From: Candidozyma auris
Lineage: Eukaryota; Ascomycota; Pichiomycetes; Serinales; Metschnikowiaceae
Reading direction: 5' to 3'
Assembly (NCBI RefSeq): GCF_003013715.1
Contig: NC_072816.1
Location: 434,001 to 498,000, forward strand
DNA: 64,000 nt
Translations under genes and position numbers: made by a program
In this document: positions 9,894-21,200 of the stretch, one piece after another
How positions within the stretch are numbered: position 1 is the first letter of the stretch
Layout of the letters: each line of letters begins with the position of its first letter
Notes under the pieces: model-generated
Databases searched by the model: none
What the model saw: only the letters and a program-made list of their open reading frames with translations
What the model was told of the DNA's origin: nothing

Positions 9894-12104
9894 ATGGTGG
9901 ATCTGGTGCAATCCAACAAGGGTCAAGCCCCTAGAGGGCGAGGGCGACCAAAACTTAATAAGCAGCCTGCTACTGCCGGTGAAAAAATTCCAAAAAAACG
10001 AGGAAGAAAACCAGGATCAGTGGGGAAAAAGAAGTTAGAAGCACGACGCAAATCAACTAGGGTTACTTCCGCAGAAGTATCCTCGGAGTATCTGTTGGCA
10101 GAAAGCCCGCAAATTTCTGAAACCCCAAATAGCAAAAGCGGGAAAGCAAATAAGTCACATTCAATGTCACTGTTAAACATGTCTGATCTCTATCCGACCC
10201 CTGACCTACGGAATTCATCAGCTGACAAAAACAGAAGTATCAACGAATTTATTGAACCAGAGCTTGCTGCTCCACAACCGGGATATTCAGGCTACCCCCT
10301 TGAAGCATTTCCTCCTCAGCATAAAATCAAACGACCTTCTTCAAGCAATTCACGAGGTAAGAAAGCGAAGTCAGATGTGACTCCACGTTCCACCCCCCTA
10401 CCCAGTGAAGCAGAATCGGAAGAAGCCGAGAAAAGATATCGTAATCAACTAGAAACACCTAAACTGGAGAAACTTCTGCTAGAATCTGAGCTAAGAACGC
10501 CTTTGAAAGGTAAAAAGAGAGGGAGGAAACCTAAACTGGCGACCAATCCAAGCATTACTTCATCACCCTCCGGCTTGACTCTTAAAATCCCGGCAACTCC
10601 GAAATCAAAGCGCAAAAGTAATTTTGAACTGGAGAACGGAACGAGACCACAAATCAAGCGCCTAAAAATCACTTCTCCAAAAAAACAAACAACAGTTGGT
10701 TTAGTTCCTGTTACAGAACCACCAGCAGTGCCTTATAATGCTAACAGCAATGAGGATTTCTGTGCAACATGCGGCGGAACTGGTATATTTATTTGCTGCG
10801 ACACATGTCCAAAATCTTTTCATCTATTATGCTGTGAACCCCCTATACGAGAGATTCCAGAAGACAATTGGAGCTGCAATGAATGTCGTGCAGCTCAGGG
10901 TATAGATCCTCGAAAATATTTTAATGACCACGGATTATTTGGGCACCTTCTAAATTCAATGCATGGACGAAATCCTTCAGAATTTAGGCTACCCAGAAAG
11001 CTTCGGGATGCCACTTTCATTGATGTCACAACAGGTCCTGAAGATAATTACACAGACTCTAGCATGAAGCCTGAGCTTTCGGTCAGCAAGCTAAATGGCT
11101 CTCAGATATCTGGGTTCAATAAGAATGAGGACCTAGACATCGACTCTTTTTATGACAAGAAAGGCCGACCCAAATTGTGTCATCGGTGTCGAGAGTCGCA
11201 CCTCAAACGCAGAACACTAGTGGCTTGTGATTATTGTCCTTTGCATTGGCATCTTGACTGCTTGCCTGATGCTGTACCTCTGGCCAAGACCATAGGGTTG
11301 AAATGGAGATGCCCAAATCATATTGAAAACCTCGTTCCTATAAATTGGTCCGATAGGCGATGTTTCAGGGATACTGCCGTAATCGATTCTGGATTGCATG
11401 CCAATTTCCTCAAAATCATGGGCGCTAGCAATTTTCTCATAAAACACAACGACCAGCCGTATATTTCTGAGACTAAACAACCAATGTTATCTGATTACCT
11501 TCAGTTTCAAAAGGATGATTTTATCTCAAACAAATCAGATTTTTTGACGCAGAATCCGACTAAGTTTGATCAACCTCTGGATTCGGACAATGATGAAGAT
11601 ACCGTTTCGAACTTCAAAATTCCAGACTATCTAGAAAATTATACTGTGGGAAGCAAGGTTTTGGCCAAATCATCGAGAAGGCTTGCGAAGCTTTTACTTA
11701 TGACTAATGCTGATGATTCAGAACAAAAACCATTTATCTACCGTGTTCCTGAAAAGCAAGTTGTGCTTGATTTTATTCAGAAAGGAAGAGAGTCCTACAA
11801 AGCATCAGTGTTGCTGGATATACAAAAATATGAGGTACGTCAAGAAGCAGAATATTCTAGAGACAAGGAAGCTGCGGCCAGTCTCAATCTACTCGGTGAA
11901 CAAGATCATGAATCCTCTAGCAATGTCAGAAAGCCACTTAATTTGGATGATCTTGTTGCTGCTGCTGATAAATTACGGCCAATTGGTGAAACAAAAACAA
12001 GATCCGATGATCTTAAAGATGAAGAGATTGATGAGCTTCGTAAAATCAAAAAATTGATGGAGCTCAAGGGCCATGCAGCATTTCTCGAATTTCTTCAAAC
12101 TTGA
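9894..12104 (+). CDS. RCO1: RCO1, PHD-finger subunit of the Rpd3S histone deacetylase complex
   Basis: A 736-residue protein with two PHD-type zinc modules. The first, at about residues 289-335, reads CATCGGTG...CCDTCPKSFHLLCC...WSCNEC. The second, at about 428-480, reads CHRCRESH...ACDYCPLHWHLDC...WRCPNH. The N-terminal third is basic and disordered with at least three AT-hook-like motifs (RGRGRPK, KKRGRKPGS, KKRGRKPKL). This domain pair and spacing match Rco1, which with Eaf3 directs Rpd3S to H3K36-methylated gene bodies to deacetylate histones and suppress cryptic transcription. S. cerevisiae Rco1 is of similar size. The start at 9894 is the first ATG of the frame. Confidence 0.88.
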   Translation: MVDLVQSNKGQAPRGRGRPKLNKQPATAGEKIPKKRGRKPGSVGKKKLEARRKSTRVTSAEVSSEYLLAESPQISETPNSKSGKANKSHSMSLLNMSDLYPTPDLRNSSADKNRSINEFIEPELAAPQPGYSGYPLEAFPPQHKIKRPSSSNSRGKKAKSDVTPRSTPLPSEAESEEAEKRYRNQLETPKLEKLLLESELRTPLKGKKRGRKPKLATNPSITSSPSGLTLKIPATPKSKRKSNFELENGTRPQIKRLKITSPKKQTTVGLVPVTEPPAVPYNANSNEDFCATCGGTGIFICCDTCPKSFHLLCCEPPIREIPEDNWSCNECRAAQGIDPRKYFNDHGLFGHLLNSMHGRNPSEFRLPRKLRDATFIDVTTGPEDNYTDSSMKPELSVSKLNGSQISGFNKNEDLDIDSFYDKKGRPKLCHRCRESHLKRRTLVACDYCPLHWHLDCLPDAVPLAKTIGLKWRCPNHIENLVPINWSDRRCFRDTAVIDSGLHANFLKIMGASNFLIKHNDQPYISETKQPMLSDYLQFQKDDFISNKSDFLTQNPTKFDQPLDSDNDEDTVSNFKIPDYLENYTVGSKVLAKSSRRLAKLLLMTNADDSEQKPFIYRVPEKQVVLDFIQKGRESYKASVLLDIQKYEVRQEAEYSRDKEAAASLNLLGEQDHESSSNVRKPLNLDDLVAAADKLRPIGETKTRSDDLKDEEIDELRKIKKLMELKGHAAFLEFLQT

Positions 12105-12239
12105 AATTCTCCTCTAATGCATATCACTATCCCAGACTGAGATGTAAAAACTACGTTCTTTCAGCAGCAGAGTTGTATGAACTCAATGCATCTTATTTAC
12201 ATTCGGTGGTATGTCATATTTACAAGATCAAAATTGAAG

Positions 12240-12680
12240 TCATGCTACATTAGGATGTTGAATGTGTGGGATCTCTGACTGAGGGATCGGTGTAGCTCCT
12301 GTAATCCTCACCAACTTCTTGAGGATTCTGTCTTTATCGAGTGATGCACAATCAAATTCAGATGTGTTATTTGACGAGTCGTGAATGATGACCTTTGCAG
12401 GAACCTTTCTTATTTCCTCTTTGCTGTTAGCCAGGACTCTTGTACAAAAAAATTCCACGTCATCATTGTGAAACTTCAATGTTGGCAAATGAACTCGCCA
12501 AAATTTTTTTAATCCAATGGCTGGTCCCATGACATTCTTCTCTAGAAGAACGAGTTCGATCTTCTTGACGTCGCTTCCGAACTTGAAGGCAGTGTTCGGC
12601 GTACCCGCAATTATATTAAGCCTTGATATTTGCTTGGACAAAGAAGACTTGGGCAACCTTTGGAACATCTTGCTCGACAT
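12240..12680 (-). CDS. MRP49: Mitochondrial large-subunit ribosomal protein Mrp49 (mL61)
   Basis: A 146-residue basic protein with a central L51/S25/CI-B8-type thioredoxin-like domain, recognised by MGPAIGLKKFWRVHLPTLKFHNDDVEF and the strand FFCTRVLAN. This is the signature of yeast Mrp49 of the mitochondrial large ribosomal subunit. The N-terminus (MSSKMFQRLPKSSLSKQISR) is basic with hydroxylated residues and could serve as a matrix-targeting sequence. The frame extends upstream to a GTG at 12710, but the first ATG is 12678-12680; a second at 12668 is possible. A related CI-B8-fold mitochondrial protein is the main alternative. Confidence 0.72.
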   Translation of the reverse strand: MSSKMFQRLPKSSLSKQISRLNIIAGTPNTAFKFGSDVKKIELVLLEKNVMGPAIGLKKFWRVHLPTLKFHNDDVEFFCTRVLANSKEEIRKVPAKVIIHDSSNNTSEFDCASLDKDRILKKLVRITGATPIPQSEIPHIQHPNVA

Positions 12681-13353
12681 CTTTGGCGTTTTTAAAGTGA
12701 GTGTGAACACTTCCTTTACCTCACTACATATCTACAGGATATATAGAAGCGTCGGCAATGAGGATTATTAACCGCTACAAGATTTCTGAGAGGTACTTCG
12801 AATAAAATGAATATGATGATAAGAAGCCCTATCACCTGAATTGAATCACAAATGAACCAAACCATCGTGAAGGCCGGAACGTGAGGTTTTAGGAGCTTAT
12901 TTCTGCGCAATACGTGAGCGCCAACGAGAGCTGGCGATCTCTTTCAAGTGGTTTGTTAAAAAGTTGAGAATCAAAGGAAGTTGATAAGAAACTGAAATAC
13001 AAAATAATGCCTAGAGGGTCAATCGGCGCCTCAAGCTACCATTGGGCAAAGTGAATTGTGGATGATATCACTGATCAGAGGAGACGACAATACAGAGAAT
13101 AACTCCTCACCAAAATCCCTATATCATCTCAAGGAAGATCGTTGAGAAGGAGGATCCTTGAGAATGGAGTTAGCAGCGGTGAAATAAACAGTGAAATGGA
13201 TTATTCGAGTACCCATTTTGATTAGAAACGGTGTAAAGTTCTCCGCGCTCCAATTGAAACACCTAATCGTACTCGCTGAATTTTCTTGTTGTCACGTGAA
13301 CTGGCACGTATCTGTTATCAAGCAGAAGGAAATTTTCTTTATCTTGTTCACTC
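12681..13353. other. Divergent promoter region MRP49/ARG7, no feature recognised
   Basis: About 670 bp between two divergent starts. I looked for a Gcn4 site (TGACTC/GAGTCA), expected for an arginine gene, and did not see a perfect one. A CACGTG core (E-box) occurs near 13293. No tRNA, repeat or convincing small gene was found. Confidence 0.4.
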
Positions 13354-14661
13354 ATGAAGGTATCAGTTCGCCTTTTGAAGTCGCTTCCAAAAGCTGAAAG
13401 GTTTGTGCCCAAGCTGGGCATATACCCAAAAGGTTTTGTCGTTGGAGGTATTCATACTGGTGTCAAGAAAGACACTCATGCGCTTGATTTGGCTATGATT
13501 CATAATGTATCGGGTAACGATGGAATTGCCTCAGCAGTGTTTACCACAAATAGGTTTAAGGCCGCCCCGGTACAAGTATCGTCCAAAATAATCAAGCAAA
13601 AAAATGGCCATGTGAACTCGCTAGTTATAAATTCAGGTAACGCAAACGCAGTGACCGGCACTCAAGGTCTTCAAGACGCTCATAACATGATCAAAGTTAC
13701 AGACGCAGTGTTGGAGAATGAGGAAGACTCCTCCCTAGTGATGTCTACCGGTGTCATTGGTCAAAAATTGCCGATCGACAACATCTTGCAAGGGATTCCC
13801 AAATTGGCACTCAGCAATTTGGGATCTAGTCACGAACATTGGCTTGCATGTGCACAAGCCATTTGCACAACGGATACCTTTCCAAAACTTGTAAGTAAGC
13901 AGTTCGACTTGAATGGCACGACATATACGCTTGCTGGTCTAGCCAAAGGTGCGGGAATGATATGTCCAAACATGGCAACCCTTCTTGGCTTCTTCGCCAC
14001 TGACGCTCCCGTGACTTCGAATGCTTTGAATCAAATTTTAAAGTATGCTGTCGATCGCTCTTTCAACTCCATATCGGTTGATGGTGATATGTCGACAAAT
14101 GATACAATTGTCGCGATAGCCAACGGAGCAGCGGGTGGGAAAGTAATTGATGCATCGGCTGAGAGCGCCGAAGAATTCTCGGTTCTTCGTACAGAGATCA
14201 CAGGCTTCGCTCAGCAACTTGCTCAATTGGTTGTTCGTGATGGCGAGGGAGCCACGAAGTTCATCACTATCAAAGTCACCGACGCTACATCTTACCGCGA
14301 GGCCAAAGAAATCTCCTCCTCCATTGCAAACTCATCTCTCTTCAAGACTGCGATGTATGGTAATGATGCTAATTGGGGTAGAATCTTATGTGCAATTGGA
14401 TATGCCAAAGTGAACGCTAATGCCGTTAACCCATCTCGTACATCAGTCCTGCTAGTTCCAGCTGATGGTAATGAGCCCTTACCCTTGTTGGTAAATGGAG
14501 AGCCCGAAGATGTGGACGAAGAACGAGCTCTTCAGATTTTACAAAATGAAGAGATAGGTATACATGTATCATTGGGAACAGGTGGAGGCCAGGAGGCGAC
14601 ATACTGGACTTGTGATCTCACGCACGACTATGTCACAATTAATGCAGATTATCGTTCATAG
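13354..14661 (+). CDS. ARG7: ARG7, mitochondrial ornithine acetyltransferase (ArgJ family)
   Basis: A 435-residue ArgJ-family enzyme that transfers acetyl from N-acetylornithine to glutamate in the mitochondrial arginine pathway. The autocleavage site [16 protein letters not shown] is intact, with the nucleophile threonine at residue 209. Other family blocks are [44 protein letters not shown] and the C-terminal TINADYRS. The N-terminus ([17 protein letters not shown]) is a plausible matrix-targeting peptide. CTG codons at 13414 and 14449 fall where S. cerevisiae Arg7 has Thr and Ser, consistent with CTG read as serine. The start at 13354 is the first ATG. Confidence 0.97.
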   Translation: MKVSVRLLKSLPKAERFVPKLGIYPKGFVVGGIHTGVKKDTHALDLAMIHNVSGNDGIASAVFTTNRFKAAPVQVSSKIIKQKNGHVNSLVINSGNANAVTGTQGLQDAHNMIKVTDAVLENEEDSSLVMSTGVIGQKLPIDNILQGIPKLALSNLGSSHEHWLACAQAICTTDTFPKLVSKQFDLNGTTYTLAGLAKGAGMICPNMATLLGFFATDAPVTSNALNQILKYAVDRSFNSISVDGDMSTNDTIVAIANGAAGGKVIDASAESAEEFSVLRTEITGFAQQLAQLVVRDGEGATKFITIKVTDATSYREAKEISSSIANSSLFKTAMYGNDANWGRILCAIGYAKVNANAVNPSRTSVLLVPADGNEPLPLLVNGEPEDVDEERALQILQNEEIGIHVSLGTGGGQEATYWTCDLTHDYVTINADYRS

Positions 14662-14758
14662 ACAAATAATTCATAGAAGAATTCGACTGAATAGAATTGA
14701 AATATTTTTATCGAACCTGTTGGTTGCCTCGCCTGCGGAGTCACCGCATGTATTTACG

Positions 14759-16219
14759 ATGCGCGTGGCTACACTTCTTGGAACTCCTGCATTGCAAGAT
14801 ACTACTTCCTTCATGAGCCATCTCTTAGTGATAGAAAACAAGGAGCAATTTCGCCAATATGCGCAAGGGTGGCTATATGCGCATGTTCTCGCAATACGTG
14901 CTAACAGCTCTTCTACGTGCGATGTAATAGTGACAGACTATACCAGCAATTCAGATATTGTGAGCGAATGGATTCGGATCAATACATTTGGCGGTCATAT
15001 CTTTCCGTATGAGCAGTTGTTTCATCTAAGAATCCCTTTGAGCCTACTTAAGCAACTATGTCGTGAGTTCGAAAGTAGTACACATGGAATGCAGCTTTTT
15101 GAAGCTGATGACACAGGGTCAAATGCAGATAATTGGATTGATGTGAGTTGCAAATATTGCCTCGTCAGGCTTCAACTCACATTTCAAAAAAAAAGCGCCG
15201 GATCTACTGGAAATGTGCGCGATTTGAGCATAGTGAATGTGGATAAAACGCATGATATCGAGCAATTCTGGATGCGTTTCATGACCCTGCCTTTGGTTAA
15301 CAAGCCAGGAATGATTACTGCCAAGCGGTCAACAGTGATGCTGCAGCTTCAAGCATCTCATACTGTTGACTTTCATAGTAGCGACAGCGGGCCAATTAAA
15401 ATCGAGAATCTGGACTCCGATTATGATTCGCAAGTAAAGTTACAAGATGCTCTCGAGCAAGCATCCCAGTACGGACAGCCAAGCAAAGACCACAACAGTA
15501 TGGCACTGGCCCAAGCAGGGCGCATTGCTCCGAACACTTTGCACTCTTTTCATGCGCTAAAACCACAGCCCCTGCAATCCTCCTCTGCTTCTCAACAGCA
15601 AAGTGCAAGGCAGACTGTCCCCTCAGCGCAATTTCTAACCCAAGTTCTGGGCTTTCCCACTCAGGAACATTCGTCTGCTACTTCAGAAGAATCCTACCCT
15701 TTCTCATTCATGACCGAATTCTCAGATGCTACCAAAAACAGCTATTGCTTGGCGGCCCTAAATGAGGTACCAAAGAAAACCAATAATAAGATTTATCATA
15801 CGGAAGCTGTGGTCTTGGGGACTGTGCCGGAAATTTCAAGGGTGGTTGTAAAGGCTTGCTCCATATCTAATGGAAATTTAACTTTGTCAGACCCTCAAAT
15901 CTCCTCCTTAGAGCTTATAGTAGCAGATAGCTTACCCATAGACCCAAAATCCGATAGTTTGTTATCTTCTAATAACAGTCTTTCAGTGCATATCCCTAGT
16001 GATGAGGTATTGGGATTTTTTGGAACAAAATTTCCGGAGGAACTATACACGAAGCTTCAACATTTGCAGAACGAGTTTGATAAGCGAAGCGCAAGTCTCA
16101 TACCGATTCAATTAACATTGTTTGAGTATAGAGGAGTGTGGCTCTGGAAACCCCGGAATCTCAGTTTTACCGACATCATCAGTGTGTCACGATCTCCTCA
16201 TCAATTAATTAGTACTTGA
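14759..16219 (+). CDS. Two-OB-fold protein, candidate Cdc13-like telomere-capping protein
   Basis: A 486-residue protein with two beta-rich regions joined by a Ser/Gln-rich linker. The first (about residues 19-180) includes WLYAHVLAIRAN and DVIVTDYTSNSD, resembling the telomeric single-strand DNA-binding OB fold of Cdc13/Pot1 proteins. The second, C-terminal one includes IYHTEAVVLGTVPEISRVV and LTLFEYRGVWLWKPRNL, like the OB4 domain of Candida Cdc13. CTG-clade Cdc13 proteins are short and keep mainly these two domains, which fits. The assignment is inference from pattern. The frame runs back into ARG7, but the ATG at 14759 follows the ARG7 stop by 97 bp. The 3' end overlaps the next, convergent gene by 11 bp. 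Confidence 0.6.
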   Translation: MRVATLLGTPALQDTTSFMSHLLVIENKEQFRQYAQGWLYAHVLAIRANSSSTCDVIVTDYTSNSDIVSEWIRINTFGGHIFPYEQLFHLRIPLSLLKQLCREFESSTHGMQLFEADDTGSNADNWIDVSCKYCLVRLQLTFQKKSAGSTGNVRDLSIVNVDKTHDIEQFWMRFMTLPLVNKPGMITAKRSTVMLQLQASHTVDFHSSDSGPIKIENLDSDYDSQVKLQDALEQASQYGQPSKDHNSMALAQAGRIAPNTLHSFHALKPQPLQSSSASQQQSARQTVPSAQFLTQVLGFPTQEHSSATSEESYPFSFMTEFSDATKNSYCLAALNEVPKKTNNKIYHTEAVVLGTVPEISRVVVKACSISNGNLTLSDPQISSLELIVADSLPIDPKSDSLLSSNNSLSVHIPSDEVLGFFGTKFPEELYTKLQHLQNEFDKRSASLIPIQLTLFEYRGVWLWKPRNLSFTDIISVSRSPHQLIST

Positions 16220-17144
16220 GATCTACGTTACCGACTATGCTTCCTGTCAAATTATCTTCACGACATTCAATTGTATTCCCAAAGCGACGCATGCTGTCAT
16301 CAATTCCGGAGACATGCCTGGCCAATTCGGTAATGGGCCAAGGCATTGCGCGGAAGAGAGGCAAGAAGTTGGCATAGAATGGAAGTTTGATTTCTCCTCG
16401 GCGCCCATGTTGGAGTGCTTCGATGATGCTTCTGGCAACATAAGCGGGCTCAAGCTCCGGCGCTATCCAGCGCCAAGAAGTGGCTACGCTATCGAACATT
16501 GGTGTCTTCATCTTCCCTGGGCAAATAAGCAAGGTTTTGACACCGTGAGCGCAAAGCAGAGGAGCTCCAAGCTCGTACGTTATCAGCTCATGGAGTGCTA
16601 TGAGTGCAGCTTTAGATGCACCGTAGGCACTTAGTTGAGCAGGCGACATGTAACCTAGGACGGATCCAATTGTAACGATGTAACCCCGCTTCTGCTGTTG
16701 CATGGATGGTAGAAACTTCTTAATTGTGTAGAAGCTCAGAAGAAGGTTGACCCGAATAGTTTGTCTGATCTCATCACAGGATAATTCTGAGAGCATCTTA
16801 CCAGTTGCGATAGCTGCATTATTAACCAACACTGTCGGCCTGCCGACTGTTCCACAAATGCTGTCATAGCAAGTCTTCACATCGTCCTCGTCTCCCACAT
16901 CGCATTTGAAATATTGAACATAAGGAATTTCTGACTCGGCCAGAGGTGTGATGATATCCATCACAGCGACTTTGACACCAGTGGCAGCGAACTGCGCTGC
17001 GATCTCCTTACCTAAACCACTCGAACCGCCAGTGACAACCACCACGTCTTTTTTTACATCAAGGGTATGGCCTACCACAAGATGAGACGCTTTACGTAAT
17101 TGACCATGAATGAAATAGAAGCACTTGCTAGGAAATGAAGTCAT
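16209..17144 (-). CDS. TDA5: Short-chain dehydrogenase/reductase, TDA5-like
   Basis: A 311-residue classical SDR. The Rossmann cofactor motif TGGSSGLGKEI, the NNAA motif (VLVNNAAIATG), the catalytic serine region IVTIGSVLGYM and the active-site YGASK are all present, so it should be active. The C-terminal part resembles the RDH10/DHRS3-like class and yeast Tda5, a predicted membrane-associated reductase of unknown substrate. The N-terminus before the Rossmann fold is short and weakly hydrophobic (CFYFIHGQL). The frame extends upstream without ATG to 17315; ATG 17142-17144 is the first Met. It overlaps the convergent OB-fold gene by 11 bp at its 3' end. Confidence 0.8.
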   Translation of the reverse strand: MTSFPSKCFYFIHGQLRKASHLVVGHTLDVKKDVVVVTGGSSGLGKEIAAQFAATGVKVAVMDIITPLAESEIPYVQYFKCDVGDEDDVKTCYDSICGTVGRPTVLVNNAAIATGKMLSELSCDEIRQTIRVNLLLSFYTIKKFLPSMQQQKRGYIVTIGSVLGYMSPAQLSAYGASKAALIALHELITYELGAPLLCAHGVKTLLICPGKMKTPMFDSVATSWRWIAPELEPAYVARSIIEALQHGRRGEIKLPFYANFLPLFRAMPWPITELARHVSGIDDSMRRFGNTIECREDNLTGSIVGNVDLKY

Positions 17145-17294
17145 CGTGTAGAAGAGAATGTCTCTGTGTGTGCAATAGCTGCAAAAATGCAATCGGTACC
17201 TTTTCGCACCCACAATCCTACACACTTGGGCGATGCACCTACTGATTACTTTCTCCCCCACAATCGTGGAGTTCTCAGCAAATCCGCTCCATTC

Positions 17295-18239
17295 ATGTCG
17301 CAAGGGCCACCGCAAATCCTACGAATAAAGAGAAAACGAGGTGAGGATCCTCTTCAGGCATTGATTCTTGAGGGCCGTCAATCGGTGAAAAGATCAAAGC
17401 TGACCACCCCTCTTGGGTCTGGGGTCTCATCACCTTCAAATGAGTCTCAAAGCTGGTACTTTCATTTAGACAAAACTGAGGATATTTCGCAAAATTCGAC
17501 TGTAACGCAATCACTTCTTACTGAGTCACGAAGGAGTGATGAGAATTCGAAGCATTTTGTGATACCCAAGAAGCATGTTCTTGAAGATTCCATGATTCCG
17601 CATGAGCTCACTGACATGCTTGAGAACTTCTTGAGTTTAAACACTCCAACTTCAAGAAAGAAACGAAAAGGGGGACAGCTGGTTTCATCTGGGCCATATT
17701 CTGGACCAAAGCAAAATGAGGTTTCAGAGCAAGATATGAGTGAGAACGAAAGGATGGACTACGTTTTCGACACCTACAAACTTTCTGAAGTCGAGCCATT
17801 GACTGAAGCAAATTATCCCAAGTCGCAGATCGGCTACATTCGTTTTTTTGAGGATGAAGAGTATGAATTGATGCAATCAGACGATGACGTCGATCTTGGA
17901 TTGTCTGATGATGAGGATTCAAATGCAGAGTCTTTCTATCAGAATGATTATCCGGAGGATGAGGATGCTGGAGCTTTTAGTGACAGCTATGCATATGCTG
18001 AGACTGACGAAGAACCCGAATCAGAATTGACTTCACCCCAGAAGGGTGAAGCAGACGCCTCAACGGAAGCTGATGAGTTTGATAATCTTTACAATGACCT
18101 TTTAGGGCGAACAACAGACCTAGTTGATGATGAGCCTTATGAAAGACAACATTTTTTCCAAGATGAGAGTGATGATGAGTTAGCGAAACATAGAGACCGA
18201 GTTTTTTCCCGTTTGCAAACAATGATTGATGAAAGTTGA
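17295..18239 (+). CDS. IWR1: IWR1, RNA polymerase II nuclear import adaptor
   Basis: The N-terminal motif PPQILRIKRKRGEDPLQALILE is the hallmark of Iwr1, including its basic nuclear localisation signal. The second conserved block DYVFDTYKLSEVEP and the acidic segments rich in Asp/Glu follow at the expected distance. Iwr1 binds assembled RNA polymerase II in the cytoplasm and directs its import with karyopherin alpha. The start at 17295 (MSQGPPQIL) places the motif at the very N-terminus as in relatives and leaves 150 bp to the divergent TDA5 start. An upstream in-frame ATG at 17187 would add 36 residues and leave only 42 bp. The stop is 2 bp from the convergent RPO41 stop. Confidence 0.9.
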   Translation: MSQGPPQILRIKRKRGEDPLQALILEGRQSVKRSKLTTPLGSGVSSPSNESQSWYFHLDKTEDISQNSTVTQSLLTESRRSDENSKHFVIPKKHVLEDSMIPHELTDMLENFLSLNTPTSRKKRKGGQLVSSGPYSGPKQNEVSEQDMSENERMDYVFDTYKLSEVEPLTEANYPKSQIGYIRFFEDEEYELMQSDDDVDLGLSDDEDSNAESFYQNDYPEDEDAGAFSDSYAYAETDEEPESELTSPQKGEADASTEADEFDNLYNDLLGRTTDLVDDEPYERQHFFQDESDDELAKHRDRVFSRLQTMIDES

Positions 18240-18241
18240 TC

Positions 18242-21200
18242 TCACGAAAAAAAGTATCGGCTCTTCAATACCAAAGTCACGTCGAAGTGTCCCAATGGCG
18301 GTTCCGGAAGCACCTCCACCGGAACAAGGATAGGTGTGTGTGTTTTCACAGACACTTCCCTAGTACGTTTCGTATCCTCATCGTATTGCTCAGCAATTTT
18401 ACTGCTCGTCTTTGTTTGAAACCAGAGTTGAGGTTTGTGGTGTTTCACCAATGCATTAACATCATTCGGGTTCGATAACTCATATTTTAGACAGCTATTC
18501 CAGAACTCTTTCTTACGGCATTTTTTGAGATTGTGTTGTACCCTTAAAGCATTTAGCTCTTGGATGAAATCCTTGTTACAATGATTTTCAACCCACACGA
18601 GTTGAAAAGCATTTCGATTTGAATATTTCATATCCTCTCTTAGATTTTCTATGATCAGTGATTGATGAAGGCGCACAAATTCCTCCCTTATAACTCTACT
18701 CAATGTTTCGACGTCAGAGGCATGTGTCCAAAATGAATCGTGCACAGCAGCAAAGCTTATATCAGCTCCCTTTGCTGCCAAACATGTCATCTGAAGATGA
18801 ATTGCATCCAATGAGTGGATGAAGTTTGGCGCTAGTGCATTAATCTGCTTTCGAATATTGATATGCCCTAGCTTGGTCTTTTGTCTAAAAGTTATCTTTT
18901 GAAGCGGTGTCACTATTTCCTTTCTTGGGTCATGCTTGTAGGGCTGTACAACCGGAAATCCTGAGAGCGAACTCCACATCATTGGACGGTAACGTTTACT
19001 GCTAAAAAAGTCAAAGTCCTCGAACGATGCCAAATCCTTTGCTTCGAAGGAATTTATGCATCTTATACAGTTGCGAATCAACCAATCTTGGATTGTTTTG
19101 GCACCTGCAAAGAGTTCAGTTATTGATTTTAAAACAACTGAAGCGATGTATGACGCTATCTGCATCCTTGACAACTCTTTAAACTCCTTTGGACTGGATT
19201 CTCTGGTGACTTCGTCCACTCTAGCCTCTATCTGGCGGGAAGCACCAAAAAATGTGACTCCATAGACAGTTGTCATAACAGTTTGCTTGATAAGCTTTCG
19301 AGAAAGTAGAGCTTGACTTTTTGTGGCCAAGGCTTGAAGTTTTTTATCACCACTCAGGGTATCATTCGCAACCTTGCCCTCCACAATTCTCAAAACTGAT
19401 GAGTAAACGTCATTTCGTTCTTGTGTTGGTAATAAATTCACTGACCTAGCAGCATCGTCGTCAGCGCCCAAAGCAGCGTAATGCTGGAGACCATTGCAAG
19501 TTCCATCTTGATGTATTGGTATTCTCGATTTGAATAGCTCAGGTGGTTCGTTAGAGTCTTCGATCTTTTTTATTTCTTTGCACAATGCTAAACATTGCCA
19601 GGGATTATCACCTTGCACCCACCACGAAGAGGACTTTAGCGGCTCGGACGCTGCTTCGAGAATCTCGGTTTTGTGCTCCTTTACGAAGTTAATGGACTGC
19701 TGCATTGAAAGTTTGGATTTGCAGTATAAATTTGCCAACTGGTACTTGATCCAATCATATCCGTTAGATCCTAGAGGCTTTGCTTCCCAGAACATTAGCA
19801 ATGACCGAATGAGATCCTCATTGTGATGTGACAAAAAAGACACAGCCGGATATGCTCTTCCACGAAAGTCGACATTGTGTGGAAGATACATTATATCACC
19901 GTTCACACCAAAAGCATTCGCAACCTTATTCATAAGCTCATAAGTTATTCGAAGACCACGTCTGTCGTTGTATTCTTGAGTTCGCCTTTCTGTTTCTTTT
20001 CTGTAAGATCTCATTGCGCTCGTATAGTCCTCTTCCAATGTATATGAATCCCTCGCGGGACGTGCAATAGACTCTACCCTGAGCAAATGGATAGGTGGTG
20101 GTAACTTTAAAAACCCGTGGTCTGCCTTGAGAACTTCATTGAACACTTCAAGCATCTCACAATTTATGGTCCATGCAAGAGAGCCAAGTGCTGAAAGCAG
20201 ATTATAAAGCGATGATAATTGACCTGTCTCATGTGCTCTTTCAACATACGCCAATGTCGTGTGAAGATCTGAGGATCGAACCAAGGGTGCTTCAGCGTCC
20301 AAAAAGCCACCACGGTGTGGAGAAGTCCAAGGAACAGGTGGGCAAAGCATTGGAAGTAGGTACGAATCACAAAAGAGAATATCTTTGAACGACTGGAATG
20401 ACCGCATGACATCATCATTTAGAATCACGACACCTGCCTTATGTAGAGGTGAAGATGGAGTACCCTTGCCATAACCACTTGAGAATAGCGGGCTCTCATG
20501 CTTACTTGAACATTTCATGAGGTCTTGAGGAACTTTACAAGTGTCGATCACCACTTTGATCAATGCCCCGAAAAATTCGATTGCATCTTCCTCACTCAAA
20601 TAATGATCAAGTTGATAGTATATTGGTTTCAAGGTTTTGTCTGCCATGATAGATTTTTTAAATGATGAAGATAAGGCTCTCACTAGTGTTATTGTCTCGA
20701 TCTGCCCAGTCACGAGTGTGAAAGCAAACATTTTCGTGAGTACAAGTGAAACAAGTCTATCAGTAGGAACTGTTTTTAAGAAGAACGCAAACTTTTTAAA
20801 AACCCTATTTGACAGTAAACTGTCGGACGAGAGAGTTTTAGCAACTAGCTCGTGCCACCTCGTTAGCCACGCATTGTGAATTCTATTGAATTGGGTTACA
20901 CCCGAATTGAACTGTTTAGCAGAGAAGCTTCGCTGGAGCGCCCCACAGTACTGCTCCACAATTACTTGACGCTCTCGATTATGCAGCATATATTCTTGTA
21001 GAAAATTTGATTTACTCGTTTCGTCGATAGAATCGTAAATTGCGTACATCGGTCGCTTGTCGCCACTCATGTTGAACCTTGAGGACATGATGAACTCACA
21101 AAGGCCATCGAAGCTCATAGACCCATCCTTGTTCAAAAAAGGAGCTATGTTAAAAGGTGAGCCATTCGAACTAGCATGCTGCTCTAAACTTGGCCATAGT

